Origin: Isoptericola cucumis
GTDB taxonomy: Bacteria > Actinomycetota > Actinomycetes > Actinomycetales > Cellulomonadaceae
NCBI RefSeq assembly: GCF_014635665.1
Contig: NZ_BMDG01000006.1
Location: 124,001-188,000, forward strand
Direction: 5' to 3'
Length of the DNA stretch: 64,000 nt
The notes beneath the pieces were generated by a model that was not told the origin of the DNA, searched no databases, and saw only the letters and a program-made list of their open reading frames with translations. Made by a program: the position numbers and the translations under genes. Below are positions 17,656 through 25,460 of the stretch, one piece after another. Positions within the stretch are counted from its first letter, which is position 1, and every line of letters starts with the position of its first letter.

Positions 17656-18696
17656 GTGAACTCCGAGAACCACCAGCACCCGGCCCTGCCTGCCGGCTGG
17701 CAGGCCGCCACCCCCGACATCGCCGACGTCCCGCGCCTGTGCGAGCTGCGCGGCGCACTCGCCGTCCCGTGGACGGGCTCGCGGGACGTGGACGCCGACG
17801 CCGTCGCCGCCCAGGTGGCGGGTCCCGTGTCGTGGACGCGGCGCCAGGTGGTCGTCCGGGACGGCGACGGCGTCGTGCGGGCCTGGGCGTCCGCGCACGA
17901 CCGCGCGGCCGGTCGCGTCGTCCTCGGCCTCGACGTGGACCGGAAGGCGCCCGTCCCGGACGAGCTCGCGGCGTGGTGCCTCGGGTGGGGCGAGGCGCAG
18001 GGCCGCGAGCTCGCGGCGCAGCGTGGCGTGACGAGCACCCAGCTCGACGTGGGCGCCTACGCCGGCGACGACGTGCAGCGCGGGTGGCTCGCGGCCGCGG
18101 GGTTCGCGCACGCGCGCTCCTGGTTGCAGATGAGCCGGCCCGTCCGCCCCGAGGAGGCCGAGCCGGGCGTCCTGCCCGCCCCGCGCCCGGGGGTGACGGT
18201 GCGGCCGGTCGCGACGCACGACGACGGCCTGCCGCTGGCCGAGGACCTGCAGACGGTGCACCGCGTGCTGGAGTCCGCGTTCGAGGACCACTTCAACTCC
18301 TACCGGGAGAGCTTCGGCGAGTTCGTCGTGCGGCTGCGCAGCGAGCCCGGCCACCGCTGGGACCACTGGTGGCTGGCGCGGGTGGCCGACCCCGACGACC
18401 CGCAGGACCTCGGCGAGCCCATGGGCGCGCTCGTCGCCTCCGCGCTGCCGTCGGGGGCCTCGGGCAAGGAGGGCAGCTACATCGAGTACCTGGGCGCCGA
18501 CCGCCGGGCCCGCGGCCGTGGGGTCGCCACGGCGCTGCTGCTCGCCGTCGTCGCCGACGCGGCAGCCCGCGGCCGCGACCGGGTGGGGCTGGAGGTCGAC
18601 GCCGACAGCCCGACGGGGGCCGCCGCCCTGTACGAGAAGTGGGGCTGGCGCACGAAGTACCGGACGGAGTCCTGGCACCGCGACATCGAGCTCTGA
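17656..18696 (+). CDS. Tandem-domain GNAT N-acetyltransferase
   Basis: The 346-residue protein holds two GNAT-like halves. The N-terminal half (about 10-165) is degenerate. The C-terminal half (about 180-340) has the acetyl-CoA loop RRARGRGVATALL and the end pattern GAAALYEKWGWR. The length and the internal LESAFEDHFN resemble mycothiol synthase (MshD)-like double GNATs, but key conservation cannot be judged by eye, so the substrate is left open. The GTG start at 17656 follows GATAAT (17644-17649) by six bases, indicating leaderless transcription. Confidence 0.82.
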   Translation: MNSENHQHPALPAGWQAATPDIADVPRLCELRGALAVPWTGSRDVDADAVAAQVAGPVSWTRRQVVVRDGDGVVRAWASAHDRAAGRVVLGLDVDRKAPVPDELAAWCLGWGEAQGRELAAQRGVTSTQLDVGAYAGDDVQRGWLAAAGFAHARSWLQMSRPVRPEEAEPGVLPAPRPGVTVRPVATHDDGLPLAEDLQTVHRVLESAFEDHFNSYRESFGEFVVRLRSEPGHRWDHWWLARVADPDDPQDLGEPMGALVASALPSGASGKEGSYIEYLGADRRARGRGVATALLLAVVADAAARGRDRVGLEVDADSPTGAAALYEKWGWRTKYRTESWHRDIEL

Positions 18697-18769
18697 CCAG
18701 CGGGCTCCGGCTCGGGGCGGCGGCCGCGCCGGCGGGCGGGCTGTCGGTGCCCGGCCGTACGGTCGTGCC

Positions 18770-19618
18770 ATGTCGACGGAGCCCTCGGGGGAGACCACAC
18801 GTGACGCGGCCCGGTTCGGGCCGGACGACGAGCTGCGCGGCGCTCGGTTCGCCGAGGCCGACCTGACGGGCGCCACCTTCCGCCTCGTCCGGCTCGACGG
18901 CGTGCGGTTCGACCAGAGCTTCATGCCGGGGGCGGTGATGCGCGGCGTCGATCTCACGGGCGCGGACATCGACGGCGAGATCACGGGGCTGCGTGTCAAC
19001 GGCGTCGACGTCGTGCCGCTCGTCGAGGCGGAGCTGAACCGGCGGTTCCCGGGCCGGGAGCAGGCGCGTTCGCAGGATCTCGCCGAGCAGCGCGCCTCCC
19101 TGGACGGGGCGCTGCGCGCCTGGGACGCCCACCTCGAGCGCGCCGCCGCGATGTCGGCCGTCGACGTCTCGGTCGACGGCGAGTGGTCGACGGCGCAGAC
19201 GCTGCGGCACCTGGTGCTCGCGATGGACGGGTGGATCCGGTACGGCCTGCGGGGGATCGACGACGCGTTCTGGTGCGCCGGGCTGCCGTTCACCGAGTAC
19301 GAGCCCGAGGTGTGGCGCCACGGAATCGACCTGGCCGCGGCGCCGTCCCTGGAGGAGGTCTGCGCCGTGCACGCCGACCGCATCGCGCAGGTGTACGCGC
19401 TCTACGACGACCTGGCCGGCACCGACGTCACCGTGGACGCCCCCCGCCTCCCGCCGTGGGCGCCCGACGGGCTGGTGTTCCCGGTGCACCGGTGCCTCGG
19501 CGTCGTCGCCCGGGAGCACTGGGCGCACCTGCAGTTCGTCGTGCGCGACCTGGACACGCTCGCGGCCCGCGGCGCCGACGCGGGGGCGTCGTCGCCCGGT
19601 GCGCCGACCGCTCCGTAG
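18770..19618 (+). CDS. Pentapeptide-repeat / DinB-like domain protein
   Basis: The 282-residue product opens with short pentapeptide-type repeats (LRGARFAEADLTGATF, then VRFDQSFMPGAVMRGVDLTGADI, residues about 22-68). A four-helix DinB-like region follows (about 95-270) with STAQTLRHLVLAMDGW and VAREHWAHLQFVVRDL, which carry the spaced His residues of that metal-binding fold. DinB-superfamily proteins include mycothiol-, bacillithiol- and maleylpyruvate-type enzymes. ATG 18770 lies six bases after TACGGT. The function is unknown; a thiol-dependent role is possible because the strain makes mycothiol. Confidence 0.72.
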   Translation: MSTEPSGETTRDAARFGPDDELRGARFAEADLTGATFRLVRLDGVRFDQSFMPGAVMRGVDLTGADIDGEITGLRVNGVDVVPLVEAELNRRFPGREQARSQDLAEQRASLDGALRAWDAHLERAAAMSAVDVSVDGEWSTAQTLRHLVLAMDGWIRYGLRGIDDAFWCAGLPFTEYEPEVWRHGIDLAAAPSLEEVCAVHADRIAQVYALYDDLAGTDVTVDAPRLPPWAPDGLVFPVHRCLGVVAREHWAHLQFVVRDLDTLAARGADAGASSPGAPTAP

Positions 19619-19654
19619 CCCGGCACCGGGCCCCGCCACGTAGACTCTCGCCAC

Positions 19655-20740
19655 GTGGCACTCACCATCGGCATCGTCGGCCTGCCCAACGTCGGCAAGT
19701 CCACGCTCTTCAACGCCCTGACCCGCAACCAGGTGCTCGCGGCGAACTACCCGTTCGCGACCATCGAGCCCAACGTGGGCGTGGTCCCGCTGCCGGACCC
19801 TCGCCTGGACAAGCTCGCGGAGATCTTCTCCTCGGAGCGCACGCTGCCGGCGACGGTGTCGTTCGTCGACATCGCGGGCATCGTCAAGGGCGCGTCCGAG
19901 GGCGAGGGCCTGGGCAACAAGTTCCTCGCCAACATCCGCGAGGCCGACGCGATCTGCCAGGTCACGCGCGTGTTCGACGACGGCGACGTCGTCCGGGTCG
20001 AGGGGTCGGTGGACGCCGAGGGCGACATCGAGACGATCTCGACCGAGCTCGTCCTGGCCGACCTCCAGACCCTCGAGAAGGCGCTCCCGAGGATGGAGAA
20101 GGAGGTCAAGATCAAGAAGGGCGACGCCGCCCTCCTCGAGGCCGCGAAGACCGCCGAGAAGATCCTCGAGTCCGGCACCACCCTCTTCCAGGGCGCGAAG
20201 GCGGCGGGTCTCGACCTGGCCGACATCGCGTCGCTGCAGCTGCTCACGGCCAAGCCGTTCATCTACGTCTTCAACACGGACGACGCCGGGCTCGCCGACA
20301 CCGGGATGCAGCAGCGGCTGCGCGACCTCGTCGCCCCCGCGGACGCCGTCTTCCTCGACGCGAAGTTCGAGGCCGAGCTGGTCGAGCTCGAGCCGGACGA
20401 CGCGCGCGAGATGCTCGCCGACTCCGGGCAGGAGGAGGCGGGGCTCGACCAGCTCGCCCGAGTCGGCTTCCACACCCTCGGCCTGCAGACGTACCTCACC
20501 GCCGGCCCCAAGGAGTCCCGCGCCTGGACGATCCGCACCGGCTGGACCGCCCCGCAGGCCGCCGGCGTCATCCACACCGACTTCGAGCGCGGCTTCATCA
20601 AGGCGGAGGTCATCTCGTTCGACGACCTCGTCGAGGCCGGGTCCGTGCAGGCCGCCCGCGCCGCCGGCAAGGCGCGCGTCGAGGGCAAGGACTACGTCAT
20701 GGCCGACGGCGACGTCGTGGAGTTCCGCTTCAACGTCTAG
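19655..20740 (+). CDS. ychF: Redox-regulated ATPase YchF
   Basis: The 361-residue Obg-family P-loop protein is full length. GLPNVGKST (about 8-16), the FVDIAGIVKGASEGEGLGN switch region and the C-terminal TGS-like domain with KARVEGKDYVMADGDVVEFRFNV are all present. YchF/OLA1 prefers ATP over GTP and binds ribosomes; it is linked to oxidative-stress and translation control. The GTG start lies eight bases after TAGACT (19641-19646), again consistent with a very short or absent leader. It ends the high-GC block before the lower-GC patch. Confidence 0.96.
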   Translation: MALTIGIVGLPNVGKSTLFNALTRNQVLAANYPFATIEPNVGVVPLPDPRLDKLAEIFSSERTLPATVSFVDIAGIVKGASEGEGLGNKFLANIREADAICQVTRVFDDGDVVRVEGSVDAEGDIETISTELVLADLQTLEKALPRMEKEVKIKKGDAALLEAAKTAEKILESGTTLFQGAKAAGLDLADIASLQLLTAKPFIYVFNTDDAGLADTGMQQRLRDLVAPADAVFLDAKFEAELVELEPDDAREMLADSGQEEAGLDQLARVGFHTLGLQTYLTAGPKESRAWTIRTGWTAPQAAGVIHTDFERGFIKAEVISFDDLVEAGSVQAARAAGKARVEGKDYVMADGDVVEFRFNV

Positions 20741-20816
20741 AAGTACTGGTGAGCAGGAGTTGCCGGCGCGGCTGTCGAGCCAGAACAGCTCCCGTCCAAC
20801 TCAGCGGGTGAGTCCT

Positions 20817-21488
20817 TCACGGACGCTTGCCGTGGTCCCGGAAGACGGCCGCTGCGAAGAGATCGACGTGGCGAAGAACGTCGGCACGAGCCTGGGACCT
20901 CTCGGCGGGGCCCGCATCCGCGTGCAGGTGCAGCACGCGAGCGAGGCCTATCGGCCCTGTGAACGAGTAGGCCAGCCGGTCACCGGGGCCGAGGTGCTCG
21001 GGGATCCATCCTTCAGCGAGCCAGTCGGAGAACAGCCTGGTGGCGTAGTCGGTGGTGCCTGACAGCGCCGCGCGAAGCGGCTCGCTCTGCAGGAGCCCGT
21101 CACGACTCACGAGGCTGATCAGCGTTCGGGCCTCCTCGCGGTCCCAGTCGTCGAGGAAGGCTCCGACCAGCTGCGTGAGGAACTGCGGGGGATCGGTGTT
21201 CGCCAGCTCGTGGTCGACCCCGTCGAGTGCTCGCGCCGAGTCCTGCGGACCGTAGCGGGCGATGACCGCGTCGAAGATGGCCTGCTTGTTCTCGAAGTGC
21301 GCGTAGAGCACGCTCTCGCTCAATCCGACCTCTCGTGCAATCGCACGTATCGACGTGCCCTCGAAGCCGTGCCGCGAGAAGAGCCGCACCGCCGCCCGCG
21401 TGAGCTCCTCCTTGGTGTCGCCGGCTTCAGCCTTGCGGGGGCGACCCGGTCGACGTCGAGCGGGTGCGCCGTCGTCGGTCCTGTCCAT
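20817..21488 (-). CDS. TetR-family transcriptional regulator
   Basis: The 223-residue protein has an Arg-rich N-terminus (RRRPGRPRKAEAG) and a TetR helix-turn-helix (about 20-70) with LFSRHGFEGTSIRAIAREVGLSESVLYAHFENK. A ligand-binding helical domain follows. ATG 21488 is preferred over a start at 21530 because GAGGAG precedes it and the upstream residues are non-conserved. It is divergent from the unknown gene at 21603 and probably controls that gene and itself. Confidence 0.9.
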   Translation of the reverse strand: MDRTDDGAPARRRPGRPRKAEAGDTKEELTRAAVRLFSRHGFEGTSIRAIAREVGLSESVLYAHFENKQAIFDAVIARYGPQDSARALDGVDHELANTDPPQFLTQLVGAFLDDWDREEARTLISLVSRDGLLQSEPLRAALSGTTDYATRLFSDWLAEGWIPEHLGPGDRLAYSFTGPIGLARVLHLHADAGPAERSQARADVLRHVDLFAAAVFRDHGKRP

Positions 21489-21521
21489 GGGCGGGGCTCC
21501 TCTGCAGGTGGGTGGGTGCCG

Positions 21522-21555
21522 TTGACACAAAATAGAACGGGCGCTTAGTTTTGTG
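21522..21555. promoter_or_regulatory. Divergent promoter with TetR-type palindrome
   Basis: On the plus strand TTGACA (21522-21527), a 17-base spacer and TTAGTT (21545-21550) form a promoter for the gene at 21603. Overlapping it, CACAAAA (21526-21532) and TTTTGTG (21549-21555) are a perfect seven-base inverted repeat centred at 21540. This fits autoregulation and repression by the adjacent TetR protein. Confidence 0.6.
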
Positions 21556-21602
21556 CGCGGGGCGCGCCGTCAGAGCTGCGTCTTCTCGTACATGAGGAGC
21601 TG

Positions 21603-22304
21603 ATGATGCCACCTGCCGGAGTGAGCGACGCCGCTCGGCCCGCGTTCGACGAGCCGAGCGCAGACCGCTTCCTGTATGCCGGATGGTCCGTCGATCCTCC
21701 AGCGCGGCTGCCGTTCGTCCGGCGCAGCGACGAGCGGGCGCTGACGATCGCACGTTGCTGCGAGTACGCCGCGGGCGCGGAAAGGCGTACCGGGACGATG
21801 TCTGCGACGGTCTTCGAGACCGAGGTGATGCCACCACTGCCCGGCGCTCCCCGGTACGACGTCCTGATGCTGCTCAGGGTGGAATCGCAGGCGCTCGCGC
21901 GAGAGGCTGCAGAGGTACGAGATCTCGCTCCGACGTTCACGATGTCGGCGTGGAACTCGCGACGCATCGGCGACACCGACCGGACCGGCGATGCGACCTT
22001 CCTGTTCAATCACTTCGTGGCGCAACGGCCAGATGCGGCGTCGGCGGGGTTCGATCAGGTCGCAGGGTGGTTCCCGGACAAGCTCGGCGTCGACAACACC
22101 ACCCTGCTGCAGCCCGACGACCAGGAGGCCGCTCCGTACGCCTTCGTGAACTATGTCCGCGTGCCCGGCGGTGCCCGGAGCTTCTTGCTCGGAATGCTCC
22201 TCCGACCCAGTTTCCACACCCACGTCCGCAGGGTCCTGAAGGCGCACCACATGCAGGCACTGCCCCTGCTGGCGAAGCCGGTTCGACTCGAGCGGCACCG
22301 ATGA
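21603..22304 (+). CDS. Hypothetical protein of unknown family
   Basis: The 233-residue soluble protein is not recognised. It has no signal peptide or membrane helix. Notable segments are ARCCEYAAGAERR, the central hydrophobic DVLMLLRVES, TFLFNHFVA and the basic C-terminal RPSFHTHVRRVLKAHHMQ. The start is ATG 21603 or 21606, with GAGGAG at 21594-21599. It overlaps the next gene by ATGA and is divergent from a TetR gene, so the pair is probably a TetR-controlled two-gene operon. GC content is lower than in neighbours, suggesting acquisition by transfer. Confidence 0.75.
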   Translation: MMPPAGVSDAARPAFDEPSADRFLYAGWSVDPPARLPFVRRSDERALTIARCCEYAAGAERRTGTMSATVFETEVMPPLPGAPRYDVLMLLRVESQALAREAAEVRDLAPTFTMSAWNSRRIGDTDRTGDATFLFNHFVAQRPDAASAGFDQVAGWFPDKLGVDNTTLLQPDDQEAAPYAFVNYVRVPGGARSFLLGMLLRPSFHTHVRRVLKAHHMQALPLLAKPVRLERHR

Positions 22305-22993
22305 GCGGCATGACGGATCGTTCGTTCCTGATCCTCTCCGGCGCTTCAGCCATCGCCTTTGCTGCGATCATCACCGGGCTGAACGGCCTCCTGGTTCCGG
22401 CAGGTGCGCCGACTCCGGGCGCTGGTGCCAGCGAGGCCGTGAGCTTCTACGAGGGTTCCGCCCTGGTGCTGTGGGCGGGATCGTCGATCCCGCTGGCGTG
22501 GGTCTTCTCGACGCTGTTCGCCGCAGGAGCGCTGTCACGTGTCCGCGGTGCGGCGGGCCGCCCCTGGGGGCTCGTGGGTTTCGCAGGAGTCGTCGCGCAG
22601 AACGTCACGTTCACCGTCGTGATCGGCGTTCGACTGGCGATGTCGAGTGCCGAGGAGCACGAGGGCGCGGATCTTCTCTGGAACCTCCACGAGGCCCTCT
22701 TCGGCCTGAACGGCACATTCCTCGCCCTGGCCATGGTCGGGTTCTCGCTGGCAGGTCGGGCCGGCGGAGTGATCGGGAGGTTCCATGCCCGCATCGGTCT
22801 CACCGGTGCAGTCCTCCAGATCGTCTCGGCCTGCCTGACGCCGGTGGTGATGGGTGGCAACGGCGCGGCCGGACTGGTCGGGTTGTCAGGGTGGCTGCTG
22901 TGGGTCGGGTGGCTGGTCGTCTACGGCATCCGTCTCCTGCCACGCACGCACCTTCCGGACCCAGGAGGGGGCGTCGCCGCAGAAGCGGCGTGA
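22301..22993 (+). CDS. Integral membrane protein of unknown function
   Basis: The 230-residue protein has about six hydrophobic helices: FLILSGASAIAFAAIITGL, ALVLWAGSSIPLAWVFSTLF, WGLVGFAGVVAQNVTFTVVI, LNGTFLALAMVGFSLAG, AVLQIVSACLTPVVM and GLVGLSGWLLWVGWLVV. It is translationally coupled to the preceding unknown gene (ATGA overlap). I do not recognise a transporter family signature. The pairing of a soluble and a membrane protein behind a TetR regulator suggests an inducible stress or efflux-related unit, which is inference only. Confidence 0.75.
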   Translation: MSGMTDRSFLILSGASAIAFAAIITGLNGLLVPAGAPTPGAGASEAVSFYEGSALVLWAGSSIPLAWVFSTLFAAGALSRVRGAAGRPWGLVGFAGVVAQNVTFTVVIGVRLAMSSAEEHEGADLLWNLHEALFGLNGTFLALAMVGFSLAGRAGGVIGRFHARIGLTGAVLQIVSACLTPVVMGGNGAAGLVGLSGWLLWVGWLVVYGIRLLPRTHLPDPGGGVAAEAA

Positions 22994-23025
22994 ACCCGAG
23001 CGGCAGCAGATCCGCTCGGAGTCGG

Positions 23026-23646
23026 CTAGGTCTCCTTCGTCCTGTGCACCATGTCGACCGGGATGCGTCGGCGCTCGAACTCGGCGACCGTCCGCTCGTA
23101 GAGCGGCCTGTAGTCCTCCGCGGGATACCGGAGCACGTCGATCTTCAGCTGCGGCACGCCGTCCTTCGTCGTGAGCCGCGGGATGTCCACGGGCTCCTTG
23201 AGGTGGATGACGAAGGCGCGATTGAGGTCGGCCCGGTCCCACATGAGCTGGATCGCCGCGCGGTTGTCGTACCGGATGCCGGTGACGTGGGAGATGGCGT
23301 CCCAGGGGATCTTGTGGCCGCCGCGCACGGTGATCCCTCGTGACGAGAACTTCAGGTCGATCGCGTCCTCACCCTTGCGTGCCATGCCGATGAGGGCCGT
23401 GACCATACCGAAGCAGCCGAAGACGATGCAGGCCCCGCCGACGGTCGTCGGCGTCCCGCTGAGGACGATCTGTGAGAGATAGCTCGACGTCTCGGGAAGG
23501 TCGTTGAGGGCCAGGTACAGGCCCGTCCCGAACATGATGGCGCCGAAGAAGAGGTTGTTGAGGCTCTTGTCGATCCTGGGCCAGTAGTGCGAGCTCGCGA
23601 CGGTGAAGTCCTTGACGGTCTCGGTGCTCGGTCTGAAGTTTCTCAG
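23026..23646 (-). CDS. Small membrane protein with PH-like domain; start uncertain
   Basis: The frame encodes two hydrophobic helices (NLFFGAIMFGTGLYLAL and VGGACIVFGCFGMVTALIG). A basic-rich domain follows with LKFSSRGITVRGGHKIPWDAISHV and FVIHLKEPVDIPRL, reminiscent of STM3941-type PH-like membrane proteins. No ATG, GTG or TTG lies in frame before the first helix. The boundary given uses CTG 23646; the first ATG (23535) would delete half of the first helix. A rare start or a 5'-truncated gene are both possible. It follows the MerR gene on the same strand. Confidence 0.5.
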   Translation of the reverse strand: MRNFRPSTETVKDFTVASSHYWPRIDKSLNNLFFGAIMFGTGLYLALNDLPETSSYLSQIVLSGTPTTVGGACIVFGCFGMVTALIGMARKGEDAIDLKFSSRGITVRGGHKIPWDAISHVTGIRYDNRAAIQLMWDRADLNRAFVIHLKEPVDIPRLTTKDGVPQLKIDVLRYPAEDYRPLYERTVAEFERRRIPVDMVHRTKET

Positions 23647-23684
23647 GACTGCTGCTCTCGCATTCTTCGTCGCCGTGGGCGGGA

Positions 23685-24095
23685 CTAGGTGGTCGCCATG
23701 GAGGGCTCGTACGGCGACCAGGCGGGGTCGCGAAGGCCGGGGCAGTGCTCGGGGCTCGGATGCCGCGCGTTGTGGATGACGCGGTCGAGCGCGTCGCGCG
23801 TGGCGGCGAGGTCGGCCATGGCGGCTGTGATGCGGTCGCGCTCGGCGGCGAGCATCTCGAACACCTCCGGCGACCCCTCGCCGCTGTCGACGCACGGCAG
23901 CACCTGCTGGATCGTGCGGCTCGGCAGCCCGGCGGTGAAGAACTGCTGGATCAGCGTGACGCGTTCGACCGCCGCCTCCGCGTACTCGCGCTGTCCGCTG
24001 GGCGTGCGCTCCGACGTGAGCAGGCCCTGCTCCTCGTAGTAGCGCAGGGCCCTGGGGCTCACGCCCGCGCGCCGTGCAACCTCGCCGATCCGCAT
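23685..24095 (-). CDS. MerR-family transcriptional regulator
   Basis: The 136-residue protein starts MRIGEVARRAGVSPRALRYYE, the invariant MerR winged helix. GLLTSERTPSGQREY and a coiled-coil dimer helix (about 80-118) follow. It lacks the cysteine triad of metal-sensing MerR proteins, although two Cys flank the helix region (VLPCVD and EHCPGL). It is divergent from a short-chain dehydrogenase with a 19-bp-spaced promoter between them, the layout MerR activators use, so the dehydrogenase is the likely target. Confidence 0.92.
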   Translation of the reverse strand: MRIGEVARRAGVSPRALRYYEEQGLLTSERTPSGQREYAEAAVERVTLIQQFFTAGLPSRTIQQVLPCVDSGEGSPEVFEMLAAERDRITAAMADLAATRDALDRVIHNARHPSPEHCPGLRDPAWSPYEPSMATT

Positions 24096-24125
24096 CCCGG
24101 CCCCCTCGTGGCTCGTGACTTGCCC

Positions 24126-24156
24126 TTGACGTCAACGTCAGGTCTTAGCGTAACCG
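24126..24156 (+). promoter_or_regulatory. MerR-type 19-bp-spaced promoter with dyad
   Basis: TTGACG (24126-24131), a 19-base spacer and TAACCG (24151-24156) face the dehydrogenase gene. The dyad TTGACGT-CA-ACGTCAG covers the -35 region. Overlong spacers with a central dyad are the hallmark of MerR-activated promoters. Confidence 0.55.
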
Positions 24157-24216
24157 CCGCGGGCCCGGATCCGGACCCGCGTCGTCGAGCCACGTCGCAA
24201 GGAGACCAGGATTTCC

Positions 24217-24942
24217 ATGGACATCACCGCACAGACCGCCCTCGTCACCGGGGCCAACCGCGGCATCGGGCGCCAGTTCGTGCTCGAGCTGCTCGAGCGT
24301 GGTGCGCGCAAGGTGTACGCCACCGCCCGCCGCCCCGAGGCCATCGACCTCGTCGACGACCGGGTGGTGCCCCTGAGGCTGGACCTCACCGACCACGCCT
24401 CCGTCGTCGCGGCCGCGGCGACAACCCACGACGTCACCCTGCTCGTGAACAACGCCGGCATCGCCACGGGGGCGTCCCTGGTCACGGGCGACCTGGCCGA
24501 GGTGCGCCGCGAGATGGACACGCACTTCTGGGGCACGCTCGACGTGATCCGCGAGCTCGCGCCCGTCCTGGCGAGGAACGACGGCGGCGCGATCGTCAAC
24601 GTGCTCTCCGCGCTGTCGTGGTTCGCCAGCCCGGGGACCGGGTCGTACGCCGCCGCCAAGGCGGCGGAGTGGAACATGACCAACGCCGTGCGCCTGGAGC
24701 TGGCGTCGCAGGGCACCTTCGTGCAGGGCGTGCTCCTCGGCGCCGCCGACACGGAGATCTCGGCCGGCTACGACGGCCCCAAGATCGACCCCCGCGACGT
24801 GCCGCGCCGCTCGCTGGACGGCCTCGCCGACGGGTCGATCGAGGTGATCGTGGACGACTGGACCGCGATGGTGAAGGCGTCGCTCGCGGGCGACCCGGCC
24901 GAGCTCTACGCGCGGATGGCGGAGCTGCTCGGCGTGAGCTGA
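24217..24942 (+). CDS. Short-chain dehydrogenase/reductase (SDR)
   Basis: The 241-residue protein is a classical SDR: TGANRGIG cofactor loop (about 11-18), NNAG (about 83-86), and the catalytic Ser (SALSW) with YAAAK (about 143-147). The ARRPE turn after the second strand suggests NADP(H) preference. The substrate is unknown. It starts at ATG 24217 after a purine-rich AAGGAGACC. It is probably switched on by the divergent MerR regulator under stress from a small electrophile or drug. Confidence 0.92.
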   Translation: MDITAQTALVTGANRGIGRQFVLELLERGARKVYATARRPEAIDLVDDRVVPLRLDLTDHASVVAAAATTHDVTLLVNNAGIATGASLVTGDLAEVRREMDTHFWGTLDVIRELAPVLARNDGGAIVNVLSALSWFASPGTGSYAAAKAAEWNMTNAVRLELASQGTFVQGVLLGAADTEISAGYDGPKIDPRDVPRRSLDGLADGSIEVIVDDWTAMVKASLAGDPAELYARMAELLGVS

Positions 24943-25115
24943 CCCGGGCGCGAGCTCCCTCTCCCACCCCGCCGCAGTGCTCCCTCTGATGCGGGGCCCC
25001 CGGGTCCCGTGGACGTTCGGCGCGCCGGGCCTTCCCGCGAGGCCGCGGCACGGCCGGCTCGCCTTCGGCGCGTGGTTTCTCGTCTCGGCCCCTCGTCGGG
25101 CTCGCGACGCACGTC

Positions 25116-25460
25116 GTGTGGGACGCGCTGGCCGGGGCGGTCGCGATCGTCGTCTGGTACGTGCGACGCCTCCGGTCCGGCCGGCTCACGATCGAGCGAG
25201 TCGCAGCCTCCCGTGCCGGGTCCGTGAGGCGGCTGTCGATCGCCTCGTCCGTCGTCCTGGTGAGCGCGGCGTCCGCAGCGTTCTCGGTCCTCGCGGTCCA
25301 GGACCGGGACGGCACGCTCGGGCTGGAGCTCACCCTGGCCGTGCTCGTGAAGTCCGGGCTGGCGGCGCTGGTCGTGGGCGTGCTGGTCTATGCGTCGGCC
25401 TGGTACGTCATGCGCTGGTCGAGCGGACCGACCGTGCGACGGTCGCACTCACGTCGATGA
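25116..25460 (+). CDS. Small hypothetical membrane protein (possibly truncated)
   Basis: The 114-residue frame has two or three hydrophobic helices (SIASSVVLVSAASAAFSVLAV and AALVVGVLVYASAWYVM) separated by a short polar loop. The only usable start is GTG 25116, although the frame stays open and hydrophobic for some way upstream (GLATHVV), so the 5' end may be lost. I see no family signature. The preceding 170 bases (24943-25115) show nothing else convincing. The 3' end overlaps the Ceo-like gene by 12 bases. Confidence 0.4.
   Translation: MWDALAGAVAIVVWYVRRLRSGRLTIERVAASRAGSVRRLSIASSVVLVSAASAAFSVLAVQDRDGTLGLELTLAVLVKSGLAALVVGVLVYASAWYVMRWSSGPTVRRSHSRR

Noticed and set aside
24943-25115. Gene between the SDR and the small membrane protein
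   Set aside because: Short open frames here have poor composition and no ribosome-binding site. It may be decayed sequence.
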